Shown one piece after another: positions 8,652 through 17,306 of a stretch of 64,000 nucleotides of DNA. The notes under the pieces are model-generated. The model saw nothing but the letters and a program-made list of their open reading frames with translations. It ran no database searches and was not told the origin of the DNA. Position 1 is the stretch's first letter. Every line of letters begins with the position of its first letter. The DNA is from CAMFLJ01 sp965279255 (lineage in GTDB: Bacteria > Actinomycetota > Acidimicrobiia > Acidimicrobiales > Acidimicrobilacustridaceae): NCBI GenBank assembly GCA_965279255.1, contig OZ257146.1:1240001-1304000 (forward strand), in the 5' to 3' direction. The position numbers were made by a program, and so were the translations under genes.

Positions 8652-9797
8652 ATGACGTTGCTGACCATGTCGGCCGACTCGCACGTGACCGAGCCGGGCG
8701 ACTGCTACCTCGACCGCATCGACCCTCGCTTCCGAGACCGCGCGCCCCGGGCCGTCACCGACGACGTCATGGGCGCCGTCCTCCTGATCGACGAGGGCAA
8801 GAGCCGCATCCCCTACGGCATGGTCGCCGCCGCCGGCCGCCCGGCCGAGAAGATCGGCCCGTTCGAGTACGTCGGCTGGGACGAGCTGCACGCCGGGGGA
8901 TGGGACCCGGTCGTCCGCCTCGATGAGCAGGCGCGCGACGGCGTGGCCTCCGAGGTCCTCTATCCGTCGGCCGGCATGTTGATCTGCAACATGGACGACG
9001 CCGACTACAAGAAGGCGTGCTTCGACGCCTACAACCTCTGGATCGCCGAGTTCCAGGCCACCAGCCCGAGCCGGCTGGTGGGCGTCGGTCAGACCGCGCT
9101 GCGGTCGGTCGAGGAAGGCATCGACGACCTCCACCGCATCCGTGACCTGGGCCTGCGCGGCGTGATGATGCCGGGCTTCCCGGCCTGCCTCGACGAGGTC
9201 GGCGACTACGACGACCCCGTGTGGGACCCGTTCTGGGAGGCCGCCGTCGGGCTGCGCCTGCCGCTGTCGTTCCACATCCTGACCGCCGGCTCGACCGTGG
9301 GCTCAGGGTTCCGCGGGCCGAAGATGAACAGCTTCCTGGGCATCCTGCGGGCCAACCAGGACATCGTCGGCACGATGGTGTTCGGTGGCGTCTTCGACCG
9401 GCATCCCGACCTGCAGATCGTGTGCGTCGAGGCCGATGCCGGGTGGGTGCCCCACTGGGCCTACCGCGCCGACCACGCCGCCAAGCGGCACAGCAACTGG
9501 CTGTCGGCCTCCATGGAGCGCCGGCCGAGCGAGTACCTGTTCGAGAACGTCTCGTTCACCTTCCAGGACGACTGGACGGCGTTCAAGGTGGTCGACCAGA
9601 TGAACCACCACAAGCTGCTGTGGGCGAGCGATCACCCCCACAGCGACGCGACCTGGCCCGACAGCCAGGCGCTGCTCGCCGAGCACACCGCGGGCATGAC
9701 CACAGAGGTCCGCGACGACATCGTCTGGCGCAACTGCGCCCGGCTCTACGGCATGGAGGCGGAGATCGCCGCCCTGGCCCCGGAGGTCTCCCGATGA
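8652..9797 (+). CDS. Amidohydrolase-2 family metal-dependent hydrolase (ACMSD-like)
   Basis: 381 residues of the TIM-barrel amidohydrolase-2 family, which includes decarboxylases and ring hydrolases. It starts with MSADSHVTEPGDCYLDRIDP, has SFHILTAGS at the middle metal-histidine strand and ends with LLWASDHPHSDATWPDS, whose Asp-His pair is the family's C-terminal active-site signature. ATG at 8652 follows GAGGGGGG. The stop overlaps the next gene's ATG. The gene at 16101 is a paralogue of the same family. Its substrate is unknown; hydrolysis or decarboxylation of an oxidised ring is plausible from its place after a P450. Confidence 0.85.
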   Translation: MTLLTMSADSHVTEPGDCYLDRIDPRFRDRAPRAVTDDVMGAVLLIDEGKSRIPYGMVAAAGRPAEKIGPFEYVGWDELHAGGWDPVVRLDEQARDGVASEVLYPSAGMLICNMDDADYKKACFDAYNLWIAEFQATSPSRLVGVGQTALRSVEEGIDDLHRIRDLGLRGVMMPGFPACLDEVGDYDDPVWDPFWEAAVGLRLPLSFHILTAGSTVGSGFRGPKMNSFLGILRANQDIVGTMVFGGVFDRHPDLQIVCVEADAGWVPHWAYRADHAAKRHSNWLSASMERRPSEYLFENVSFTFQDDWTAFKVVDQMNHHKLLWASDHPHSDATWPDSQALLAEHTAGMTTEVRDDIVWRNCARLYGMEAEIAALAPEVSR

Positions 9798-11461
9798 GCA
9801 CGATCCTGATCCGCGGTGGCACCGTCGTCGACGGCACCGGCACCCCCGGCGTGCGCGCCGACGTGCTGGTGCGCGACGACCGGGTGGCCGAGATCGGCCC
9901 CGACCTGTCGGCCGAGGGCGCCGACCGCGTCCTCGACGCCACCGGCTGCGTCGTGGCGCCCGGCTTCATCGACATCCACACCCACTACGACGCCCAGGTC
10001 TTCTGGGACCCGGTCCTCACGCCGTCGTGCTTCCACGGCGTCACGACCGTGGTGGCCGGCAACTGCGGCTTCTCGATCGCCCCCACGAGGCCCGAGCACC
10101 GTGACCTCATCGCCCGCACGCTCGAGAACGTCGAGGACATGGATGTCGCCGCTCTCGCCGCAGGCGTGCCGTGGGACTTCGCCTCGTTCCCCGAGTACCT
10201 CGAGTCGGTCGGTCGTCTGCCCCTCGGCCTCAACTTCACGGCCTACGTGGGCCACACCGCGCTGCGGCTCTACGTGATGGGCGACGACGCCTACGAGCGG
10301 GCCGCCACGGCGGAGGAGATCGAGGAGATGTGCACGGTCCTCGCCGAGGCCCTCGAGGCCGGTGCGGCCGGCTTCGCCACGAGCGTCGCCCCCACCCACC
10401 GGGGGGCCGAGGGCAAGCCCGTCCCGTCACGCTTCGCCGAGCGCGGCGAGCTCGAGGCGCTGTTCGGCGTGGTCGGCGCCGCCGGCCGTGGCGTGGTCGA
10501 GGTCACCCCGGGGCAGACCCTGCCGCCCGACGACATCTACGACCTGCAGATCGCCACCGGCGTGCCGTTCACCATGACCGCGCTGCTCTCGATGCCCACC
10601 GGCAGCCACCGGCGCATCGTCGAGCTCAACCGGGCCGGGTGGGCCCGGGGCGCCCAGGTGTGGCCGCAGGTCACCCCGCGTCCGCTGGCGTTCGCCATGA
10701 CCCTCGCCGAGCCGTTCACCCTCAACGTGAACCCGCACTTCGCCGAGCTGATGTCAGCCTCCGTCGACGTCCGCCGCAAGGCCTACGAGGACCAGGCCTG
10801 GCGCGACGAGGCCCTGGTCTGGTGGGACACCGCCACCGGGCTGATCCCGCGGTGGGACACCTACGAGATCGCCGAGAGCGCCGCGCACCCCGAGCTCGAG
10901 GGCCGTCGCCTCGACGAGCTGGCGGCCGAGCGGCAGGGCCGGCCGTTCGACGTGATGCTCGACCTCGCCCTCGACGAGCCCGACCTGCTCCTGCGGGTGC
11001 GGTGCATCCTCGCCAACGACGACCCCGTCGAGGTGGGCGCGCTGCTCACCGAGGAGCACGTGGCCCTCGGGCTCTCCGACGCCGGGGCGCACGTGGGCCA
11101 GCTCTGCGACGCGCCTCAGGCCACCGACCTGCTGGGCAACTGGGTGCGCGACCGCGGCCTCATGACCGTCGAGGACGCGGTGCACCGGCTCACGAAGTCG
11201 CAGGCCGACCTGTTCGGCCTCGTCGACCGGGGCGAGCTGCGCCCGGGCTCCTTCGCCGATGTCGTCGTGTTCGACCCGGCCACGGTGGCCCCGGGGCCGG
11301 TGCGGCGCGTGGCCGACTTCCCGGCGGGGTCCGAGCGCCTCACGGCCGACGCCCCCTCGGGGGTGCGCCACGTCCTCGTGAACGGCGTGCCCATCCGCGT
11401 CGACGAGCAGCAGGTCGACGCCGACGGCCCCGGTCGGATGGTCGCGCCGGGCCGGGCCTAG
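9794..11461 (+). CDS. N-acyl-D-amino-acid deacylase/D-aminoacylase family amidohydrolase
   Basis: 555 residues of the amidohydrolase-3 family. It opens with ILIRGGTVVDGTGTPG (N-terminal beta sandwich), then APGFIDIHTHYDAQVFWDP with the HxH metal pair, and TTVVAGNCGFSIAP, which holds the bridging cysteine/glycine region of D-aminoacylases. GLSDAGAHVGQ near the C-terminus supplies the catalytic aspartate. Family members hydrolyse N-acyl-D-amino acids or cyclic amides. ATG overlaps the previous stop (ATGA), so it forms an operon with the P450 and amidohydrolase. Its end overlaps the end of the convergent gene at 11458 by 4 bases. Confidence 0.87.
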   Translation: MSTILIRGGTVVDGTGTPGVRADVLVRDDRVAEIGPDLSAEGADRVLDATGCVVAPGFIDIHTHYDAQVFWDPVLTPSCFHGVTTVVAGNCGFSIAPTRPEHRDLIARTLENVEDMDVAALAAGVPWDFASFPEYLESVGRLPLGLNFTAYVGHTALRLYVMGDDAYERAATAEEIEEMCTVLAEALEAGAAGFATSVAPTHRGAEGKPVPSRFAERGELEALFGVVGAAGRGVVEVTPGQTLPPDDIYDLQIATGVPFTMTALLSMPTGSHRRIVELNRAGWARGAQVWPQVTPRPLAFAMTLAEPFTLNVNPHFAELMSASVDVRRKAYEDQAWRDEALVWWDTATGLIPRWDTYEIAESAAHPELEGRRLDELAAERQGRPFDVMLDLALDEPDLLLRVRCILANDDPVEVGALLTEEHVALGLSDAGAHVGQLCDAPQATDLLGNWVRDRGLMTVEDAVHRLTKSQADLFGLVDRGELRPGSFADVVVFDPATVAPGPVRRVADFPAGSERLTADAPSGVRHVLVNGVPIRVDEQQVDADGPGRMVAPGRA

Positions 11462-12591
11462 TCCACCGGCGAGTCTCCCTCGGCGCCGGCGCCGGAGGCC
11501 CCGTCGTCGGTGGCGGTGCGGTCGGTGGCGTTCTCGTAGGTGGGGTGGCCGGCGACGAGGCGGTCGATGAAGCGGCCGACCTCGTCGTAGACGCCGTGGC
11601 TGGGGCCGGCCCACGGCATCAGGATCGGGTAGACGTGGAACATCCCCGGTGCCTCGACGGCGACGTGGTCGATGCCGCCCTCGACGAGGCGCGAGCGGAA
11701 GCGGCGGATGGGGTCGCGGAACATCTCGCGTTCGCCCCAGCAGACGAAGACCGGGGGATAGCCGTCGAGGTCGGCCTCGGCGGCCGAGACGAACTTCGAG
11801 TCGGGATCGAGGCCGTGGAGATAGGCCGAGGTCGGGATGTTCCACGGCAGGATGTCGTGGGGTGCGTTCTCGGTCACCGACGGCTCGTCGAGGCGCAGGT
11901 CGACCTCGGGCGAGAAGAGCAGCAGTCCCGCCGGGGTCGGCAGCTCGACGTAGTCCCGGGCCATCAGGAGCGAGTTGGCCAGGCCGCCACCGCCCGAGTC
12001 GCCGGCGACGAAGAGCCGTCCGTGGGGGACGCCCATCGCCTCGAGCTCCCGCATCATGACCACGGCGTCCTCCAGCCCGGCCGGGAACGGGAACTCGGGG
12101 GCCAGGCGGTAGTCGGCGACGAAGATCTCACAGCGGGTGCGACGGGCCAGCGCGGCGACGAAGAACCCGTACATGCTCGGCGAGGTGCCGATGTACCCAC
12201 CGCCGTGCAGGTAGAGGATCGTGCCGACCGGGTCGACGCCGTTGGGTCGGTACCAGCGCCCGTGGACGCCGCCCACGATGGCGTCGCGGGGGCGGACGTC
12301 GAGGGTGGCGACGACGCGCGGCATCACCTGGCGGGAGAGGGCGTCGAGGAGCCGCTCGATGCTCCGGAACTCCTCGATCGGCAGGCCCGAGCAGTAGCCC
12401 ATGAAGCCCCGCACGGTCTCCCGGGTGACGGAGGCGGCGACGTTGGCAGGGAGCGACGCAGGGCCCTCCCAGGGGCGCCGGAACGGCACGCGCAGCACGG
12501 AGTTGGCGAGCTGCTGCATCAGGCCGACCGTGTCGATGGCGGCGATCCCCGGCCGTGCCGTGGGCACGTCGGGGCGGGCTCCCATCACCAT
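11458..12591 (-). CDS. Alpha/beta hydrolase, hormone-sensitive lipase family
   Basis: 377 residues. The HSL oxyanion motif HGGG is at residues 129-132, the nucleophile elbow GDSGG has Ser199, and the catalytic histidine lies in MFHVYP (His319). The acid residue position is GEREMF, so a glutamate may replace the usual aspartate. It is a carboxylesterase acting on short or medium acyl or cyclic esters. ATG at 12591 has only a weak ribosome site (GGTGGAGA); the ATG at 12585 is an alternative. It is divergent from the cupin gene across a 174-base spacer containing a hairpin. Confidence 0.88.
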   Translation of the reverse strand: MVMGARPDVPTARPGIAAIDTVGLMQQLANSVLRVPFRRPWEGPASLPANVAASVTRETVRGFMGYCSGLPIEEFRSIERLLDALSRQVMPRVVATLDVRPRDAIVGGVHGRWYRPNGVDPVGTILYLHGGGYIGTSPSMYGFFVAALARRTRCEIFVADYRLAPEFPFPAGLEDAVVMMRELEAMGVPHGRLFVAGDSGGGGLANSLLMARDYVELPTPAGLLLFSPEVDLRLDEPSVTENAPHDILPWNIPTSAYLHGLDPDSKFVSAAEADLDGYPPVFVCWGEREMFRDPIRRFRSRLVEGGIDHVAVEAPGMFHVYPILMPWAGPSHGVYDEVGRFIDRLVAGHPTYENATDRTATDDGASGAGAEGDSPVD

Positions 12592-12668
12592 CGCGCTGTC
12601 TCCACCACACCAGTGTGGGTCACGGGGTGTTCGACTGGCACGATCGGAGCCCGGTCGTGCGAGACTGG

Positions 12669-12692
12669 GACGGCCCGGGACCACGGGCCGTC
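12669..12692. promoter_or_regulatory. Palindrome in the spacer between the divergent hydrolase and cupin genes
   Basis: GACGGCCCG at 12669-12677 pairs perfectly with CGGGCCGTC at 12684-12692 around a 6-base loop. It lies 74 bases before the cupin start and 78 bases before the hydrolase start, so it may be an operator or an attenuator. A second imperfect repeat (GCACGATC...GGTCGTGC) lies just to its left near 12638-12660. No regulator can be assigned. Confidence 0.3.
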
Positions 12693-12765
12693 AGGGGGAC
12701 GAGCGCACCGCACCGCCACACGGCGTGGGGTGGCATCGACCCCGCACACCTCGCCAGGAGTGACC

Positions 12766-13227
12766 ATGACCCTCATCGATCCCACGGCTCCCGAGGCCGT
12801 CCACGTCGGCGCCGACGAGCTGCCCTGGGCCGACATCGGCGGCGGTAACAAGCTCCGCCTCCTGCAGCTGCGGGAGAAGGAAGGCCTCTGGATCGTCGAG
12901 AACATCTTCCAGAAGGGCTTCGACGTGCAGACCCACCGTCACACCGGTCCCGTCTGGGGCTACACGGTGAGCGGCGCGTGGAAGTACAAGGAGTACGACT
13001 ACGTCAACCGGGCCGGGTCGTTCCTGTACGAGCCCGCCGGGTCGGTCCACACGCTCGAGTGCATCGAGGACGACACCCAGGTGTGGTTCCACATGTACGG
13101 CGTGAACCTGAACCTCGACGACGACGGCAACGTGGCGTCGGTCTCCGACGGCCGGGGCACCTACGACGCCTACATCGCGATGTGTGAGGCCCAGGGCCTC
13201 GGCACCCCCAACGTCGTCACCGACTGA
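12766..13227 (+). CDS. Cupin-domain dioxygenase, 2,4'-dihydroxyacetophenone dioxygenase-like
   Basis: 153 residues, a single cupin barrel. The metal-site cluster is FDVQTHRHTGPVWGYTVSG with two histidines, followed by AGSFLYEPAGSVHTLE with a third histidine. This spacing and the WKYKEYDY strand match the 2,4'-dihydroxyacetophenone/acetylacetone dioxygenase group, which cleaves carbon-carbon bonds next to ketones using iron. ATG at 12766 follows CAGGAG. It stands alone between two minus-strand hydrolase genes and a strong terminator follows. Confidence 0.8.
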   Translation: MTLIDPTAPEAVHVGADELPWADIGGGNKLRLLQLREKEGLWIVENIFQKGFDVQTHRHTGPVWGYTVSGAWKYKEYDYVNRAGSFLYEPAGSVHTLECIEDDTQVWFHMYGVNLNLDDDGNVASVSDGRGTYDAYIAMCEAQGLGTPNVVTD

Positions 13228-13272
13228 GGCCGCACGCCGGCCCGAGCCGCGTCGGCTCGCCGGAGCCTGAAC

Positions 13273-13314
13273 CGGTGCGCTGTCGCCACGCCCTGGCGTG
13301 ATGACAGCGCACCG
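13273..13314. terminator. Nested hairpin between convergent genes (bidirectional terminator)
   Basis: A 12-base perfect stem (CGGTGCGCTGTC, 13273-13284, with 13303-13314) encloses a second 6-base perfect stem (CACGCC/GGCGTG, 2-base loop). It sits between the convergent ends of the cupin gene (13227) and hydrolase gene (13339) and has no U tract, as is common in actinobacteria. Confidence 0.75.
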
Positions 13315-13338
13315 TGTCGCGTCCGGGGGCGAGGCGGC

Positions 13339-14253
13339 TCAGAGGTGGGCGAGCAGGAAGGTGGTCATGACGGCGACCACGTGGTCGAAGGCCTCGCCCT
13401 GGTAGTCGACGAAGTGGTGGCCCTCGACGAGCTCGAGCTGCTTGGGCTCCTGCGCCCGTTCGAAGGCGGCGAGGGCGACCTCGGTGGAGGCCACGACGTC
13501 GTGGGAGGCCACCACCATCAGCAGGGCGGCGGGTGCCACGTGGCTCACGCAGACGAACGGGTCGAACGGCGGGTCCGCGCTCATCGAGAGGGTGAAGTGG
13601 TTCTGCCACCCGGTGCCCGGCCCGTGGGCGAGGAACCACTCCGACGACTCGGGCTGGGGCAGGAAGGCCGAGCCCTCGGTGTCGGGCTCGAGCACCACGG
13701 CCATGGGTCCGATCTCGTGCACCTCCGGCGGCGTGCGCACGCCGGTGAGCACCTCGGCCATCGCCGTGAAGCGGGCCTCGGCGGGCTCGTGGTCGTCGGG
13801 GCCCAGGTCGCCCAGCCCGGCGAACGGGGCGTTGGCCACGACGGCCTTCAGCCGGGGGTCGGTGGCCCCGAGCGCGATCACCTCGCCGCCGCTGAAGCTC
13901 GAGCCCCACGCTCCCAGCCGCTCGGCGTCGACCTCGGGCCGCGCCGCCAGCCAGCCGACGACCACGCCCATGTCGAGGGTCTGGCGCCACGGGTCGATCG
14001 CCTGGCGGAGCTCGCCTCCCGAAGGGCCGAGGTTGCGGTGGTCGTAGAGGCACACGGCGATGCCGGCGGTGGCGAAGGCCTCGGCGAAGCGGGGGAGGGC
14101 CATGGCGCGGGTCGCCGAGAAGCCGTGGCTCATCACCACGGCGGGCACCGGGTCGGCGGCCGAGGACCCGGCCGGGAGCCACAGCTCGCCGTCGAGCTCG
14201 GTGCCGTCGGCGGCGCTGACGGTGATGGGGAGGACGCGGGGATCGGAGGTCAC
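13339..14253 (-). CDS. Alpha/beta hydrolase (dienelactone hydrolase/peptidase-S15-like)
   Basis: 304 residues. The oxyanion strand PAVVMSHGFSATRAM and the nucleophile elbow WGSSFSGG (Ser119 in a G-x-S-x-S variant of GxSxG) are clear. The C-terminal histidine lies in EGHHFVDY, and an aspartate in VVASHDVV is well placed. The family includes acylases, dienelactone hydrolases and C-C hydrolases; the substrate is unknown. GTG at 14253. It is divergent from the thiolase-like gene at 14325, with only 71 bases between starts. Confidence 0.83.
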   Translation of the reverse strand: MTSDPRVLPITVSAADGTELDGELWLPAGSSAADPVPAVVMSHGFSATRAMALPRFAEAFATAGIAVCLYDHRNLGPSGGELRQAIDPWRQTLDMGVVVGWLAARPEVDAERLGAWGSSFSGGEVIALGATDPRLKAVVANAPFAGLGDLGPDDHEPAEARFTAMAEVLTGVRTPPEVHEIGPMAVVLEPDTEGSAFLPQPESSEWFLAHGPGTGWQNHFTLSMSADPPFDPFVCVSHVAPAALLMVVASHDVVASTEVALAAFERAQEPKQLELVEGHHFVDYQGEAFDHVVAVMTTFLLAHL

Positions 14254-14324
14254 GGGTCGATGCTAGGAAGGTGGGAGGGGGAACGCCGCGTGGCGCGCCT
14301 CGACGAAGGAGGTCGGTGCCGCCC

Positions 14325-15494
14325 ATGGCGCAGCATCCGTTCCACGACGTGGCCATCGTGGGCATCCACAACACCCGGCAGGCCCGAGTGCTCGAAGGGC
14401 ACGACGACCGCACCATCACGATGGAGGCGGCGCTGGGCGCCATCGCCGACGCCGGGCTCGAGCCCCGTGACATCGACGGCGTGGTCGGGCCGTACGGCAG
14501 CGACTTCCTCTACCAGACCCGCAACGGCCCGATGTGGCGCTCGATGAACCCGCTGGGCATCCCCGCGCTGCTGGAAGGGGTCATGGCCATCGCGTCGGGT
14601 CAGGCCACCACCGTGCTGTTCGCCACCGGCGGCGCCGGCTCCTACACCCAGCGGTCGTCGACGGCGCCGTGGACCAGGCCGACCAACGAGTTCGTCGCCT
14701 GCTACGGCATGTACACCGCCGCCGAGTTCGCCCTCATGGCCCGGCGCCACATGCACACCTACGGCACCACCCCCGAGCAGATGGCCCACGCCGCCGCCGT
14801 GGTGCGCAACAACGGCCACGCCCACCCCGATGCGGTCTACGGCGGGCGGGGGCCCTTCACCGCGGCCGACGTGCTGGCGTCGCGGATGGTGGCCGATCCG
14901 TTCCACCTGCTCGAGTGCGCCATGACCTCCGAGGGCGGCGCGGCAGTGGTGCTCACCCGCGCCGACCGGGCCGACGACCTGCCCCAGCGGCCGGTGTACG
15001 TGCTCGGAGGCGGCACCGACTACTACGGCCCCGCCTACCAGCACCCACCCGTCTGGGACATGGGCGGGCACCAACGGGCCGACCTCGTGGCGGGCAACGT
15101 CGGTCGCCGGGCGGCCGAGGAGGCCTTCGCCGCCGCCGGCCTCGGCCCGGGCGACGTCGACGTGTGCGAGTTCTACGACCCGTTCTCGTTCGAGATCATC
15201 CGCCAGTTCGAGGCCTACGGCTTCTGCGGCCCGGGGGAGGGCGGCGACTACGTCACCTCCGGTGCCATCGAGCCCGGCGGGGCCACGCCGGTCACCACCG
15301 ACGGCGGCACGATGTCGTTCAGCCACGGCGGCGCCGCGGTGCAGCTGCTCCAGCGGGTCCTCCGCGGGGTCGAGCAGCTGCGGGGCGAGTGTGCCTCGAT
15401 GCAGGTCGAGGGGGCCGAGGTCGCCATGTGCACCGGCGGCGGCTCGGGTGCGCTGTTCACCGATGTGGTGCTGCTCGGGAAGGAGCGACCGTGA
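14325..15494 (+). CDS. Thiolase-superfamily protein (Ltp2/SCP-x-like, probably an aldolase or non-thiolytic)
   Basis: 389 residues with the thiolase fold: MEAALGAIADAGLEPRDIDGV near the N-terminus, SEGGAAVVLTRADRA in the middle, GGTMSFSHGGAAVQLLQRVL for the second active-site loop and MCTGGGSGALF at the C-terminus. The segment where the nucleophilic cysteine should lie reads MNPLGIPALLEGVMAIASG, with no cysteine. The next gene is an overlapping DUF35 protein. Thiolase-fold/DUF35 pairs such as Ltp2-ChsH2 act as retro-aldolases on CoA-linked side chains. ATG at 14325 is 11 bases after AAGGAGGT; a GTG nine bases earlier is also possible. Confidence 0.82.
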   Translation: MAQHPFHDVAIVGIHNTRQARVLEGHDDRTITMEAALGAIADAGLEPRDIDGVVGPYGSDFLYQTRNGPMWRSMNPLGIPALLEGVMAIASGQATTVLFATGGAGSYTQRSSTAPWTRPTNEFVACYGMYTAAEFALMARRHMHTYGTTPEQMAHAAAVVRNNGHAHPDAVYGGRGPFTAADVLASRMVADPFHLLECAMTSEGGAAVVLTRADRADDLPQRPVYVLGGGTDYYGPAYQHPPVWDMGGHQRADLVAGNVGRRAAEEAFAAAGLGPGDVDVCEFYDPFSFEIIRQFEAYGFCGPGEGGDYVTSGAIEPGGATPVTTDGGTMSFSHGGAAVQLLQRVLRGVEQLRGECASMQVEGAEVAMCTGGGSGALFTDVVLLGKERP

Positions 15495-15910
15495 CGCTGC
15501 TGAAGCCCCAGTCCGGCGACATCCCCCTGCCGGTCCCGGGCCCGCTCTCGGCCCCGTACTGGGCGGGCTGCGCGGCCGGTGAGCTGCGCTTCCAGCGCTG
15601 CGGTGCCTGTGGGGGAGCGACCCACACGCCCGCGGTGATGTGCGCGGTGTGCACCTCCGGCGATCTCGCCTGGGAGGTCAGCTCCGGCCGCGGCGAGGTC
15701 TACAGCTGGACCACGGTGTGGCGGCCCCAGAGCCCCGCCTTCGAGGTGCCCTACGCGCCGGTGATCGTCGCGATGGAGGAGGGCTGGCACGTGCTGGCCG
15801 ACCTCGTCGGGTGCGAGCACGACGTGGTGCACATCGGCATGCCGGTCGAGGTGGAGTTCTTCGCCCACCCGGGCGGCATCGCCCTGCCGTACTTCCACCC
15901 GCGTCCCTGA
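15491..15910 (+). CDS. DUF35 zinc-ribbon/OB-fold acyl-CoA-binding protein
   Basis: 139 residues. The zinc ribbon is CGACGG...CAVCTS (two CxxC pairs), preceded by YWAGCAAGELRFQRC, and followed by an OB fold including GRGEVYSWTTVWRP and PYAPVIVAMEEGWHVLADLVG. Such proteins partner thiolase-fold enzymes and hydratases in CoA side-chain degradation. GTG at 15491 overlaps the thiolase stop, so both proteins are coupled. A strong hairpin follows 4 bases after the stop. Confidence 0.9.
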   Translation: MTLLKPQSGDIPLPVPGPLSAPYWAGCAAGELRFQRCGACGGATHTPAVMCAVCTSGDLAWEVSSGRGEVYSWTTVWRPQSPAFEVPYAPVIVAMEEGWHVLADLVGCEHDVVHIGMPVEVEFFAHPGGIALPYFHPRP

Positions 15911-15913
15911 CCG

Positions 15914-15968
15914 CCGTTCCGGTGGAGATCCACCCCCCGAATTGGGGGGCAGACCTCCACCGGAACGG
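15914..15968. terminator. Long nested hairpin after the thiolase-DUF35 operon
   Basis: A 14-base perfect outer stem (CCGTTCCGGTGGAG, 15914-15927, with 15955-15968) encloses a CCCCCC/GGGGGG inner stem (15933-15938 with 15944-15949). It begins 4 bases after the DUF35 stop and has no U tract. Confidence 0.75.
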
Positions 15969-16024
15969 GGTGCGGGCGATCCTCGACGGTGGAGAAGGTG
16001 ACCTTCGGCCCTGCTTCCACTGTT

Positions 16025-16044
16025 GACTGGGTCATGACTCGGTC
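16025..16044. promoter_or_regulatory. Imperfect 20-base palindrome before the amidohydrolase-MarR operon
   Basis: GACTGGGTCATGACTCGGTC has a perfect GTCATGAC core and matches in 8 of 10 paired positions. It lies 57-76 bases before the 16101 start, in the probable promoter region. The operon's second gene encodes a MarR regulator, so autoregulation through this site is a reasonable guess. Confidence 0.3.
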
Positions 16045-16100
16045 TGTACTCTCGCAAGACCGGGTCGGGGAGATCCGGCACACCCTCGACAGGAGCACCC

Positions 16101-17297
16101 ATGGCGCCCACCGACCGCTACATCGTGATCTCGTCCGACGGCCACGCCGGCGGCAACCACGCGCAGTACCGCGAGTACCTCGACCCGGCCTGGCGCGACG
16201 AGTTCGACGCCTGGCGCGGCGGGTACAAGAACCCGTTCCGTGACCTCCAGGACGACGGCCGTACCCGCAACTGGGACACCGAGCGCCGCAACGGCGACCT
16301 CGACGCGGAGGGCGTCGCCGCCGAGGTGCTCTTCCCGAACACGGTGCCGCCGTTCTTCCCGACGGGTGTCGTGATCGCTCCGGCCCCGACCCCCGAGGAG
16401 TTCCCCCGCCGCCTCGCCGGGTTGCGGGCCCACAACCGGTGGCTGGTCGACTTCGTCGCCGAGGCGCCCGAGCGCCGGGCCGGTCTGGCCCAGGTCGCCC
16501 TCAACGACGTCGACGAGGCCGTGAAGGACGTGTACTGGGCCAAGGAGCAGGGCCTCTCCGGCATCCTCCTGCCCGGCGTCTCGCCCGACACCCCCTGGAT
16601 CGACCCGCTCTTCTCGCAGATCTACGACCCCTTCTGGGCCGCCTGCCAGGACACCGACATGTCCATCACCCACCACGCCGGTGGCAGCGGCATCCCCAAC
16701 TTCGGGAAGCACCCGTCGTCGATGACGATGTTCGTGCTCGAGTCGGGCTGGTGGGCCAACCGGGCGCTGTGGCACCTGATCATGTCGGGTGTCTTCGATC
16801 GCTTCCCCGGCCTCAAGTTCGTCATGACCGAGCAGGGCTCGTCGTGGGTGCCGCCCGCCCTCACCCGCATGGACGACATCCACAACTCGATCGTCCGGGG
16901 CCGCATCGGCGAGATCGGCTCCCCGGAGTCCGGCGCCCTGCCCCACAAGCCGAGCGACTACTTCCGTCGCAACTGCTTCATCGGCGCCAGCTTCCCGCCG
17001 CCGTCCGAGGTCGCCACCTTCCACGACATCGGTATCGACAAGGTCATGTGGGGCTCGGACTACCCCCACAACGAGGCGTGCTCGCCGCTCAGCCGTGAGT
17101 CCCTGCGCCACTCGTTCGCCGGGTGGAGCGAGGCCGATCTCAAGAAGGTGCTGTCGGAGAACGCCGCGGCGGTCTACGGCTTCGACCTCGACAAGCTCCA
17201 GGTCATCGCCGATCGCATCGGCCCGACCGTCGAGGAGATCGCCACGCCGCTGACCGAGGTCCCCGACCACCAGAGCCCCGCCTTCCAGCGGGCCTGA
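16101..17297 (+). CDS. Amidohydrolase-2 family metal-dependent hydrolase
   Basis: 398 residues, TIM-barrel family, paralogue of the 8652 gene. It opens with YIVISSDGHAGGNHAQYREYLDP, has DMSITHHAGGSGIPN at the metal histidines in the middle, and VMWGSDYPHNEACSPLS as the C-terminal Asp-Tyr-Pro-His signature. ATG at 16101 follows ACAGGAG. The substrate is unknown; relatives decarboxylate or hydrolyse aromatic and cyclic acids. It is followed after 9 bases by a MarR-family gene, suggesting ligand-controlled expression. Confidence 0.86.
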   Translation: MAPTDRYIVISSDGHAGGNHAQYREYLDPAWRDEFDAWRGGYKNPFRDLQDDGRTRNWDTERRNGDLDAEGVAAEVLFPNTVPPFFPTGVVIAPAPTPEEFPRRLAGLRAHNRWLVDFVAEAPERRAGLAQVALNDVDEAVKDVYWAKEQGLSGILLPGVSPDTPWIDPLFSQIYDPFWAACQDTDMSITHHAGGSGIPNFGKHPSSMTMFVLESGWWANRALWHLIMSGVFDRFPGLKFVMTEQGSSWVPPALTRMDDIHNSIVRGRIGEIGSPESGALPHKPSDYFRRNCFIGASFPPPSEVATFHDIGIDKVMWGSDYPHNEACSPLSRESLRHSFAGWSEADLKKVLSENAAAVYGFDLDKLQVIADRIGPTVEEIATPLTEVPDHQSPAFQRA

Positions 17298-17306
17298 GGT
17301 CCTGAC

